NCBI GenBank assembly: GCA_964619785.1
Contig: CAZUGH010000075.1
Coordinates: forward strand, 1 to 8,197
Length of the DNA stretch: 8,197 bases
Direction of reading: 5' to 3'
Source: CAZUGH01 sp964619785
GTDB lineage: Bacteria; Bacillota; Clostridia; Lachnospirales; Lachnospiraceae
Position numbers and translations under genes: made by a program. Below, piece by piece: positions 1 through 6,202 of this stretch (positions are counted from its first letter, which is position 1; each line of letters opens with the position of its first letter). The notes beneath the pieces were generated by a model. The model had not been told where the DNA came from. It searched no databases and worked only from the letters and a program-made list of their open reading frames with translations.

Positions 1-82
1 TCTATTTATTTTTTAATGATTAAAAATTTTCAACATCATAAACTATAAATAAATTATATCATATTGTTTTATTTAACGCAAT
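1..82. other. AT-rich intergenic flank with no gene seen
   Basis: This is a very AT-rich stretch at the left edge, beyond the terminator that ends the minus-strand operon. I see no open frame with a ribosome binding site and no convincing promoter hexamer pair. It may hold control elements for a gene outside the window. Confidence 0.5.
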
Positions 83-131
83 AAAAAAGAAAACCACAGA
101 TTCGTAGCTTTTTCGGCTATGAATCTATGGT
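83..131 (-). terminator. Rho-independent terminator of the four-gene operon
   Basis: Read on the minus strand, a 16-base arm (131-116) pairs with a second 16-base arm (108-93) around a 7-base loop. There is one mismatch and one G-U pair. A run of Ts with one interruption follows at 92-83. The hairpin begins 11 bases after the stop codon of the metallophosphoesterase gene, as expected for an intrinsic terminator. The T-tract is on the minus-strand side only. Confidence 0.9.
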
Positions 132-142
132 CCTATTTTCTT

Positions 143-2170
143 TTAGCTTACTTTTACCTTGAATGTTTTTTTTCGATTCTCATACTTAACCGTAATCGTA
201 ACAGCTTTTTTTCTCTTACGAAGTGCTGTCACCTTACCCGACTTGCTCACCTTCACATATTTCTTAGCCGAAGAACTATAAGTTGCTTTCTTTTTCTTTG
301 GTTTTGTAATGGCATTGATCTTGAAAGATTTCTTCCTTTTGAGCTTCACAACCGTCTTCGTTGTAAGCTTCTTCTTACCCTTTTTCACTGTTAAGGAGGT
401 CTTCTTCAATGACAAATATGCCAACTTCATTTTCTCATACGCCGTCTTGTACTTTGTCTTCGAAATACGCAGCTTCGTCACTGTTGTCTTGTCTAGTAGC
501 GTCGAAAAGCCCTGTTTTAAAAGATTTCGTCCAAAACTTGGATTCTTGTATGCTGTATTGGCATTAGAATAATAAGTGAGTGGGTCATTGGCCGCGCCAT
601 TACGACTCACTAGCCTGGAATATCCTGAATCTGTAGCGGTCAGACGAAGGGTTGATTTCATTTTCTTAAGCGCACTTGCGAGTTTATTGTATGAAGACTT
701 GGTATAAGTAGTCTTCTTCACCTTGCTATAGCTCGTTAATTCTGCTAGTACATCCTGCTTCGCCTGTGTCTTCGTAATCGTGTAATCATTGCCATATGCT
801 TTTCCATCTATATCATATATTTTAACCGTCAAGCTATCGCCTGTGAAATTCAATGTAGAAAATGTCTGCTTCTGCGTGTTAGAGCGTTCTGCTACATAGT
901 ACTGCTTCTCGGCTGCTAGTCCATAGAACTTACTACCAGATGCAGAACCTATCGCTAGATACGTAGTTCCTGACGGATTCACCGCACCTGCCGCACCATA
1001 GTTGATAGCCGTTCCATCTAACATGGAATAGGATCTCGCATAAGAATGATCATGTCCCCCCAATACGAGGTCAACTTTATACTCATCCATCAGCGGTGCG
1101 AACAAAATCCGTAGATTCGCAGCACTTCCGTTCGAATGCAATACGCCTGAGCCATAGATGTCGTGATGCATCATAACCACGCGCCATTTAGCTGTTGGAT
1201 AAGATGACACGGCTTGCGCCATAGCTTTCTTGTGACTTGCCATATTCCTACTATTACTGTTGAGGACAATAAATAGACAATTCCCATACTGATAGTAGTA
1301 ATCGGAGCCTGCATTGGTCTTGCCATATCCACTCGTATCGTTAGGCAAATTGTAGTGGTATTTGAAATCCACTCCCTTACTCTCATGATTACCGATAGCT
1401 GGTGCAAATGGGATAGAACGAAGAGTACTAGGATACGTCAATCCTGCATACTCGCTTTCACGAATTCCCTTGGTATCTGCAGTCTCTGCCTTAAAGTTAA
1501 TCTGATCGCCTACTGACATGAGAAAGCTGGCATTCGGTGCCACCGATATCGCTTTATCCAAAAGCTTACTCCAGCTATATGTGTCTGCTGGGATATTGGC
1601 GTCATTTTTCGTGCCCTCTCCCTCTGTTCCAGATGCTCCAATCTGTGGATCACCTACAACGATTGCTTGGAAATCACCATTCCCCGTTGTTCGAAACGAG
1701 TAAATCTGCGTCGACTCTCCTGAATAGGAATAATAATACCTTGTATTTGGCATGAGTTTCGTTACTGTCACCTGGTTACAAGCTTTGTAAGTAGTCTTCC
1801 AATTCTTCTGGCTGATTGCCTTGACCACTGGCTGATAGTTCACAGCTCCATTCAACTTGGCATCCGTAGATACCTTGAGCCACTGATTCTTGCCAGTCTC
1901 ACTATACCATGCAAAGTTCATCTGACTACTATCAGCACCCGGTGTGAGCATCACATGTGTTGAATTCGAAGATGTCTGTTCATTCCAATTTGACTTCTTC
2001 CATGACTTGTAAGCATCTGTCTTCGCCACTTCCATGGACAAGGAATATTCCGATGCAACAGCCACTTCGCCATATGCCAGTGAATTCACTACGTTCGTTG
2101 TTGTTAATAAGGTGGCAATCAAAAAGAGTGCCACAAATCGCATACATTTTCCTTTCATATATTTCCTCAT
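143..2170 (-). CDS. Exported purple-acid-phosphatase-like metallophosphoesterase with lysine-rich Ig-like tail
   Basis: The product is a secreted or wall-associated phosphoesterase of 675 aa if the first ATG is used. A signal peptide covers about residues 10-39 (hydrophobic core FVALFLIATLL, possible cleavage after SLA or AVA). A fibronectin-like PAP N-terminal domain (about 65-162) precedes a calcineurin-like metal-binding domain (about 167-455). Its motifs are GDPQ (D174), GDQ (D222), GNHE (N261, H262), MMHHD (H335/H336) and GHDH (H373, H375), which is a complete dinuclear-metal set. The tyrosine ligand of true purple acid phosphatases (GDxxY) is replaced by N225. A helical linker (about 465-590) leads to a BIG2-like domain (about 590-675) holding about 29 lysines and almost no acidic residues. 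The gene is last in the operon and overlaps the upstream stop by 4 bases (ATGA). The first ATG has no Shine-Dalgarno sequence, while Met5 (2158) and Met10 (2143) each have one, so Met10 may be the main start. The substrate is unknown; phosphomonoesters are inferred from the family. Confidence 0.9.
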   Translation of the reverse strand: MRKYMKGKCMRFVALFLIATLLTTTNVVNSLAYGEVAVASEYSLSMEVAKTDAYKSWKKSNWNEQTSSNSTHVMLTPGADSSQMNFAWYSETGKNQWLKVSTDAKLNGAVNYQPVVKAISQKNWKTTYKACNQVTVTKLMPNTRYYYSYSGESTQIYSFRTTGNGDFQAIVVGDPQIGASGTEGEGTKNDANIPADTYSWSKLLDKAISVAPNASFLMSVGDQINFKAETADTKGIRESEYAGLTYPSTLRSIPFAPAIGNHESKGVDFKYHYNLPNDTSGYGKTNAGSDYYYQYGNCLFIVLNSNSRNMASHKKAMAQAVSSYPTAKWRVVMMHHDIYGSGVLHSNGSAANLRILFAPLMDEYKVDLVLGGHDHSYARSYSMLDGTAINYGAAGAVNPSGTTYLAIGSASGSKFYGLAAEKQYYVAERSNTQKQTFSTLNFTGDSLTVKIYDIDGKAYGNDYTITKTQAKQDVLAELTSYSKVKKTTYTKSSYNKLASALKKMKSTLRLTATDSGYSRLVSRNGAANDPLTYYSNANTAYKNPSFGRNLLKQGFSTLLDKTTVTKLRISKTKYKTAYEKMKLAYLSLKKTSLTVKKGKKKLTTKTVVKLKRKKSFKINAITKPKKKKATYSSSAKKYVKVSKSGKVTALRKRKKAVTITVKYENRKKTFKVKVS
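2151..2168 (-). promoter_or_regulatory. Ribosome binding sites favouring an internal start of the metallophosphoesterase
   Basis: GAGGA (2168-2164) lies 5 bases before the Met5 codon at 2158. AAAGG (2155-2151) lies 7 bases before the Met10 codon at 2143. The annotated first ATG at 2170 is preceded by TTACAACGAA, which has no Shine-Dalgarno match and would depend on ribosomes finishing the upstream gene. Starting at Met10 leaves a compact signal peptide beginning MRFVALF. Confidence 0.5.
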
Positions 2171-3192
2171 TTCGTTGTAATGTGATTGATATTCTTAATC
2201 ACGATAGATATCGTCCCATCGGGATTCGTGATAAATTCTACATTTTTCGTATCATTGTACTGCTCCATAGGAATATTAATCTCAATTCCTGTATCTGTTG
2301 TAATAAACTGCTTCTGGAATTTCTTCGTTGTCGCTTCGCTCTGTGGCGCAATCTCTTCCTTTGCCATATGATATTTTTCCAGTTTCTCAGTGAATTCCTC
2401 CTTCACTTCTGGGATGCTACCATAGATCTTCTCGCCAATCGCTTCCACATTGATGGTCCCCGTCTGTGCAATCTCATTCTGAATAACACTTTTAGCCTCT
2501 AGCTTTTTATCAAATTCTTCTTCAAAATATTTCTTATTAATCTGGTCCACCGCTCTTGTTACGATGTTCATCTTCGTCTTCTGCGACATGCGCGCATGAC
2601 ACTTTAAGAAAAGCTCCGACAGGTAATTCGTCTTCACACCATTTACCTCATACTTTTTCTCTACAATCTGTACCGTAAAATCCTCCAGATTAATAAGCAC
2701 TGCTTCCGATAGCCGTGCACTAGCAGATGGCAAGGTCGCAGTCTGCTTTATGATGTCGTTATAATTATTCCCTTCTTCATCATTGCCAGTCATGTGAACG
2801 AAGGATTCCTTATAGTTAAGTTTTAACAGTGCGAGGTGACGCTGACTGCTCACCTGATATGTAACAACAAGAAAATCTGCCGCTGGTATATCCAGATTCT
2901 GATTCATAATCGTATACAGGTGCTTCGCAATCTCCTGACTCACTTGAACCATATTCTCTTCGTCAAAATTTTGAAGCAAGTTGTATATCACCATCTCTTC
3001 TGGCTCTATCTCAGTATCAAATACACAATTCTTGAGTTCGTCTCCAGCTGCAATCCGGTAAATATGTCCTCTTATCAAATCACTAAGGTCTGGTCCCATC
3101 TCTAAAACGTGTTCCGAGAGAACAGGCATCCCTACTGTAGAATCCAATATGTGTATTATGGCATTTCTTATAATAATCTCATCCTTTGTCAC
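2167..3192 (-). CDS. Nucleoid-associated protein, YejK/NdpA family (PF04245)
   Basis: This is a 341-aa cytoplasmic protein whose length matches the 37-kDa nucleoid-associated family (E. coli YejK is about 335 aa). Family members are found with the bacterial nucleoid; their molecular function is poorly defined. I recognise the Clostridia-type version from its N-terminal start (IIIRNAIIHILDS, with GMPVLS following), the central block YEVNGVKTNYLSELFLKCHA, and the C-terminal blocks TTDTGIEI and NPDGTISIVIKN (about 321-334). No signal peptide or membrane segment is present. The start is GTG, supported by a perfect AGGAGG 8 bases upstream; no in-frame ATG lies closer to that site. It sits 15 bases after the zinc-ribbon gene, and its TGA overlaps the ATG of the phosphatase gene. 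Its place between genes for membrane and exported proteins is odd. The family call is confident; the DNA-binding role is inferred from the family only. Confidence 0.9.
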   Translation of the reverse strand: MTKDEIIIRNAIIHILDSTVGMPVLSEHVLEMGPDLSDLIRGHIYRIAAGDELKNCVFDTEIEPEEMVIYNLLQNFDEENMVQVSQEIAKHLYTIMNQNLDIPAADFLVVTYQVSSQRHLALLKLNYKESFVHMTGNDEEGNNYNDIIKQTATLPSASARLSEAVLINLEDFTVQIVEKKYEVNGVKTNYLSELFLKCHARMSQKTKMNIVTRAVDQINKKYFEEEFDKKLEAKSVIQNEIAQTGTINVEAIGEKIYGSIPEVKEEFTEKLEKYHMAKEEIAPQSEATTKKFQKQFITTDTGIEINIPMEQYNDTKNVEFITNPDGTISIVIKNINHITTK

Positions 3193-3200
3193 AACTATGA

Positions 3201-3206
3201 CCTCCT
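3201..3206 (-). promoter_or_regulatory. Ribosome binding site fixing the GTG start
   Basis: A perfect AGGAGG on the minus strand lies 8 bases upstream of the GTG at 3192-3190. It decides the start of the nucleoid-associated protein gene. Confidence 0.85.
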
Positions 3207-3207
3207 G

Positions 3208-3525
3208 TTATTTACTGATAAATACATAATTATCCAGAATCGTTACGGCTATCAACCAAACGATTGTGATGATTGAAATCACAAGTGCTGCAATTGCAAT
3301 TCCTCTGCCCACTCTTCGCGTCCCAGTCAATCTCTTCTTAGCAATGATACTTAGTACAATTCCGATAACAGAGACAATTGCATACCTGTTATACAAAATT
3401 GAAATCAATGCAACAACCATCGCAATGGATGCTAGCAAATCGATTCTTTGCGGGACGAAAGCACCGCAGTTCGGGCAGTTCTTCATTTCCCCTTCAATTC
3501 TTTCTCCACATTCTCTACATTTCAT
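3208..3525 (-). CDS. Zinc-ribbon small membrane protein (DUF4190-like)
   Basis: This 105-aa protein carries an N-terminal zinc ribbon with four cysteines (C3, C6, C17, C20; pattern CxxC-x10-CxxC). It then has about three hydrophobic segments (roughly 29-46, 48-64 and 75-97) and a short tail. The ribbon is expected to face the cytoplasm and bind one Zn ion. The arrangement (zinc_ribbon_2 plus a hydrophobic pair with a basic loop, KKRLTGTRRVGRG) resembles DUF4190-type proteins common in Firmicutes, whose function is unknown. The ATG at 3525 follows AAGGAGGA at good spacing, 23 bases after the lipoprotein stop. A nearer out-of-frame ATG leads to a stop within six codons, so the annotated start is preferred. 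The gene ends 15 bases before the next, so co-transcription is very likely. Confidence 0.8.
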   Translation of the reverse strand: MKCRECGERIEGEMKNCPNCGAFVPQRIDLLASIAMVVALISILYNRYAIVSVIGIVLSIIAKKRLTGTRRVGRGIAIAALVISIITIVWLIAVTILDNYVFISK

Positions 3526-3548
3526 GGTGCATCGTCCTCCTTGTTACG

Positions 3549-5414
3549 TTAGTCTAATTGTAATTCCACATTTCTTGACTTATCAATGGATTGTAGGCCG
3601 TTTGGCAAAACCACTTTTTGTGGGCCACATTCACCATTCGGATCGAGCTCTAGATGTCCCATTATCTTTTTTACTGTATTAGGGACAACCAAGTCTCCTT
3701 TAAAAGATGAGGCATAATACAGAACCGTTCCATCCTTGCTAAATAACCAGCCTTTGCTATTACTCTTGAAATACGGGTTGTTTTTATCCACTTCCACGCC
3801 ACCTGCATACGGATTATCTCCATAGGAAAGAAAACAATAACCAATTTTCTTTACCGAAGCTGGAATATGTATCCTGCGTTTACTCCACTCTACAGAAATA
3901 CAGCCGTCGCCAATTTCTTCTAATCCCTCTGGTAAAACCACTTCGTCATAGTCCTCCTCATCGGTATACCACCAATTTCCCAGTGCTTCCTTTCCTAGGG
4001 CTTTCACTGTCGATGGTAATTTAGCATGTGTCCCACTGAGGGCCGCTTCGCCAACAACTTTGAGACCTTCATTCAATTTTAATTTTAAAGTCAATGACCA
4101 CTCTTGGAAAAATGCTTTTTTTTGCAATGTTCGCACACTACTTGGCAATGTAATCTTGACGGTTTCCTCTCCGCGCCGGTCTCTGACTGCACAATTAAAA
4201 AATGACTTTCTTTCAATAATCTTACGACCTTCTTCAAATGTAATAACACAATTCCGAAGATTTTTGAAAGAATATGGTTCAAGATAGAGTTTCTTAGGAA
4301 TTGTCATGTTGATTTTTTCTAAGCCCTTGGTATTCTTTGCGCAAAATGCATCCTTCGCAACTGCAATCGCATCTTTCGGAAATACAATATTCTTTGTTCC
4401 TGATTTCTTCCCGTTATACTTCATAATACGGCAGCCACTCATAAGAAAATCGCCATCTTTGTATTTTTCTGTAGCTTTTTGTTTACTCTCATAATAGCAG
4501 CCAAATCTTTTTACAACACCCATATCATTAAATACAAATTCAATCTGATAATTTCCGCGATAAGCATATGTGACATAAGTATAGTTTTCTTTACTCTCAA
4601 CTTGCAAAGGTTTACCCAGTGTCTGATCACATTCCGCTCTTGTAGATAAGAAGCCAACTCCCTCGATTGTATAATTAAAATAATCAAGTTTTCTCGTGTA
4701 AATACTGGCAGGATCCACAAAGCAATAGGCAACCGCATTTTTCTCACGCTGTTTTCCCAGTTGCATATATGGCCTTGACACTTTATAGACGGCATTCTGT
4801 GTCTTTTTAAAGTTATCCAATCCACTTTCCATCTGATATATTTCTTTGACAACCGTTTTCGTTCTTTTATTCAAGGTCGCATCAACCGTATTATCTCCGA
4901 AATCAACATTACCCGCATCAACTTTAATGTGTATTTTCGTACCATTAAATTGAATTGTTCCTTTATACTGTCCATCTTTTTTTGTACGATAACAAGGATA
5001 GTTTTTATCCTTAATATAATCATAACGAAATTCATACGTGTTATTGCCAATTGCATCGGCTGTAAACAATTCTGCATTTACACCAAGTATAGAATCGCAT
5101 TGAAACCAGACTTTGTCCTTACTTACACGATAGATATTGAAGCCACGATAGCCATTTTCCTCTGTAAAATAGTAAGCGCCCTCGTAGTTCTCTAAATCTG
5201 CTTTTTTAATAATTTCACTCTTTTTCACAGGTTCCTTCGATATCGCCGCATCACTAACAACACTCATTGAGGTTGTTGTGGCATCCTGCGCGGTTGCTAC
5301 GTTTGGTGCTGATGCATCCGAAGCAACACCTTTATTTCCCGTATCTTTTGTACCACAACCTGCCAATAAAGTGAGCAATCCCAAAGCGACAAGCCCCAAT
5401 TTCCATGTATTCAT
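3549..5414 (-). CDS. BspA-like leucine-rich-repeat lipoprotein
   Basis: This is a 621-aa surface lipoprotein. The signal peptide ends in the lipobox LLAGC, with the lipidated cysteine at position 20. A Ser/Thr/Ala-rich linker (about 21-65) would span the wall. Residues about 75-190 form a beta-rich region with a cysteine pair (C106, C141) that I do not recognise. Residues about 250-308 (motif FLSTRAECDQTLGKP, then YAYRGNYQIEFVF) resemble the small BLIP/BamE-like fold found in many Firmicutes lipoproteins. From about 340 to 612 there are degenerate LRR_5 repeats of the BspA type (LPEGLEEIGDG, IPASVKKIG, VEVDKNNPYF, LPNGLQSI), usually linked to adhesion or binding of host or matrix molecules. 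It is the first gene of the operon, behind a strong promoter and an AGGAGAGG ribosome binding site. The ligand is unknown and no catalytic motif is visible. The last repeat looks incomplete, as the protein stops soon after LPNGLQSI. Confidence 0.85.
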   Translation of the reverse strand: MNTWKLGLVALGLLTLLAGCGTKDTGNKGVASDASAPNVATAQDATTTSMSVVSDAAISKEPVKKSEIIKKADLENYEGAYYFTEENGYRGFNIYRVSKDKVWFQCDSILGVNAELFTADAIGNNTYEFRYDYIKDKNYPCYRTKKDGQYKGTIQFNGTKIHIKVDAGNVDFGDNTVDATLNKRTKTVVKEIYQMESGLDNFKKTQNAVYKVSRPYMQLGKQREKNAVAYCFVDPASIYTRKLDYFNYTIEGVGFLSTRAECDQTLGKPLQVESKENYTYVTYAYRGNYQIEFVFNDMGVVKRFGCYYESKQKATEKYKDGDFLMSGCRIMKYNGKKSGTKNIVFPKDAIAVAKDAFCAKNTKGLEKINMTIPKKLYLEPYSFKNLRNCVITFEEGRKIIERKSFFNCAVRDRRGEETVKITLPSSVRTLQKKAFFQEWSLTLKLKLNEGLKVVGEAALSGTHAKLPSTVKALGKEALGNWWYTDEEDYDEVVLPEGLEEIGDGCISVEWSKRRIHIPASVKKIGYCFLSYGDNPYAGGVEVDKNNPYFKSNSKGWLFSKDGTVLYYASSFKGDLVVPNTVKKIMGHLELDPNGECGPQKVVLPNGLQSIDKSRNVELQLD

Positions 5415-5448
5415 ATACCCTCTCCTATCATGTACCTATTTTCTTTAT

Positions 5449-5477
5449 ATTATACTAGTTCGCTATTTGTAAGTCAA
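5449..5477 (-). promoter_or_regulatory. SigA promoter of the four-gene operon
   Basis: On the minus strand, TTGACT (5477-5472) is separated by exactly 17 bases from a perfect TATAAT (5454-5449). Transcription should start near 5442, leaving a leader of about 28 bases before the lipoprotein ATG. The upstream terminator at 5490-5528 insulates it from the previous unit. Confidence 0.85.
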
Positions 5478-5489
5478 AGAATACATTGC

Positions 5490-5528
5490 AAAAGAAAAGC
5501 ACCAGTCCTCCGATTCGAAGTCTGGTGC
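5490..5528 (-). terminator. Rho-independent terminator after the 24-aa gene
   Basis: On the minus strand, GCACCAG (5528-5522) pairs perfectly with CTGGTGC (5505-5499). An inner four-pair extension (CTTC with GAGG) lies beyond a single A-A mismatch, around a 6-base loop. TTTTCTTTT follows at 5498-5490. It begins 22 bases after the stop codon of the microprotein gene and separates that unit from the lipoprotein promoter. Confidence 0.9.
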
Positions 5529-5550
5529 CAAGGGCAAATTTATCGAGTTA

Positions 5551-5625
5551 TTAGTGCATGGCATAAAATACAAACGAACATACTAGTGTTATGTATGCTA
5601 ATACAATATATCCTTCTTTTTCCAT
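5551..5625 (-). CDS. 24-aa single-span membrane microprotein (hypothetical)
   Basis: This short frame of 24 codons plus TAA begins MEKEGY and ends FYAMH. After a charged N-terminus (K3 with E2 and E4), residues about 6-22 form one unbroken hydrophobic segment long enough to span a membrane. It contains one cysteine (C16) and three tyrosines (Y6, Y11, Y21). The ATG is preceded by AAAGGAAGGTG, with the AGGAAGG core 8 bases upstream. A strong intrinsic terminator follows 22 bases after the stop. It lies 97 bases downstream of the DUF2752 gene on the same strand, so it could share that transcript or use its own promoter. I do not recognise the sequence. A membrane microprotein that regulates or stabilises a larger membrane partner is a guess. 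Frame, ribosome site and terminator together make it more likely real than chance. Confidence 0.65.
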   Translation of the reverse strand: MEKEGYIVLAYITLVCSFVFYAMH

Positions 5626-5631
5626 GACAGA

Positions 5632-5642
5632 CACCTTCCTTT
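5632..5642 (-). promoter_or_regulatory. Ribosome binding site of the 24-aa gene
   Basis: AAAGGAAGGTG on the minus strand has its AGGAAGG core (5640-5634) 8 bases before the ATG at 5625. It is the main evidence that this short frame is translated. Confidence 0.65.
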
Positions 5643-5668
5643 CAGCGTTTGATTGTCTCTACACGTAT

Positions 5669-5696
5669 ATCATACGAGTATGAAATCAAATCCAAA
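5669..5696 (-). promoter_or_regulatory. Possible weak promoter for the 24-aa gene
   Basis: On the minus strand, TATGAT (5674-5669, five of six to consensus) has a poor -35 candidate TTTGGA (5696-5691) at 16-base spacing. The -10 is credible but the -35 is not, so it may need an activator or may not be a promoter at all. In the latter case the gene would be read from the DUF2752 promoter. Confidence 0.3.
5670..5683. repeat. Perfect 6-bp inverted repeat, possible operator
   Basis: TCATAC-GA-GTATGA is a perfect palindrome with a 2-base centre. It overlaps the candidate -10 of the 24-aa gene. A second short palindrome, CGTAT-atc-ATACG (5664-5676), overlaps it. The sites are short, so chance occurrence is possible. 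Confidence 0.35.
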
Positions 5697-5722
5697 TGAA
5701 GGTTTGGTAAAATTCAGGTAAT

Positions 5723-6049
5723 TTATCTACAAATTCGCGTGAGATACACCACAAAAAATGCCACCCCGATTATAATCATGACAAATTCGAATATCCGCTT
5801 TGGCATTCGTGGCTTAATCACAAATGCAATTCCAAGTATCGGTATAGTCCAAAATAGTGGATGATAGGAAAATGCACCTCTCACATTTAATCTCAACAAC
5901 TCAACCCAGGCTCGCGTCATCCCACATGTTGGACATGGAATGCCTGTTACATAACGAATTGGACAGCCTATTCCCGTTACATGCAAGATGATGCAAAGTA
6001 TTGCGATGCCAATGATAATCTCAACTGCATCTCGTATTCGTTCTTTCAA
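5723..6049 (-). CDS. DUF2752 family membrane protein
   Basis: This is a 108-aa integral membrane protein with about three hydrophobic segments (roughly 9-25, 63-79 and 87-103). It carries the hallmark DUF2752 signature CPxCGMTRA (C39, C42, G43, T45, R46), an upstream Cys-Pro (C29) and a downstream His-Pro (H63, P64). The family has no established function; members often sit beside TM2, zinc-ribbon or similar small membrane proteins. The start is TTG, chosen because AGGAAGG lies 8 bases upstream and the next residues are the charged KERIRD that normally precedes the first helix. Transcription is from the promoter at 6111-6140, giving a leader of roughly 55 bases. The small 24-aa membrane gene lies downstream on the same strand and may be part of the same unit. 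Confidence 0.85.
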   Translation of the reverse strand: MKERIRDAVEIIIGIAILCIILHVTGIGCPIRYVTGIPCPTCGMTRAWVELLRLNVRGAFSYHPLFWTIPILGIAFVIKPRMPKRIFEFVMIIIGVAFFVVYLTRICR

Positions 6050-6110
6050 CTTGATACCCTTCCTCTTCTAGCACTTGCAAAGCCCTCTCAAAATTTCATT
6101 CTTTTACCCT

Positions 6111-6140
6111 AGTATATCACAATGTTTGGGCTTGTGCCAA
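6111..6140 (-). promoter_or_regulatory. Promoter of the DUF2752 gene
   Basis: On the minus strand, TTGGCA (6140-6135) and TATACT (6116-6111) are separated by 18 bases, with a TGA just before the -10. Both hexamers are five of six to consensus. The start point would be near 6104. Confidence 0.7.
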
Positions 6141-6160
6141 GTTGGTTGAAATGGTACAAT
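6132..6160 (+). promoter_or_regulatory. Candidate promoter of the diguanylate cyclase gene
   Basis: TACAAT (6155-6160, five of six) lies 17 bases after a weak TTGTGC (6132-6137, three of six). The start point would be near 6167, about 36 bases before the ATG. Its -35 overlaps the -35 of the divergent promoter on the other strand. Confidence 0.5.
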
Positions 6161-6202
6161 CATGAGTAAGAATTCAAGTAGTATACGGTAGATAAAACAA
6201 TT

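Noticed and set aside
143..420. The lysine-rich C-terminus as a frameshifted or misread tail
   Set aside because: The frame is continuous to a stop placed just before the terminator, and the pattern matches BIG2-like Ig domains, so it is a genuine part of the protein.
1957..2502. A 181-codon open frame on the plus strand
   Set aside because: It lies fully antisense to the phosphatase and nucleoid-protein genes, which have clear family matches, and it has no plausible ribosome site or recognisable protein pattern.
3266..3682. A 138-codon open frame on the plus strand
   Set aside because: It is antisense to the zinc-ribbon gene and the lipoprotein end. Its hydrophobic look is a mirror of the membrane segments on the other strand.
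4511..4852. A 113-codon open frame on the minus strand inside the lipoprotein gene
   Set aside because: It is a shifted frame within a gene with a clear lipobox and repeats, and it lacks a ribosome site of its own.
5692..5707. CCAAA-tgaagg-TTTGG hairpin as a terminator for DUF2752
   Set aside because: The stem has only five pairs, three of them A-T, and the following tract (ATTTGATTT) is interrupted, so it is too weak to call. Read-through into the microprotein gene remains likely.
6121..6140. TTGG...CCAA dyad in the divergent promoter region as an operator or riboswitch stem
   Set aside because: Only four pairs are perfect and they fall within the two -35 elements, so the symmetry may simply reflect the promoters.
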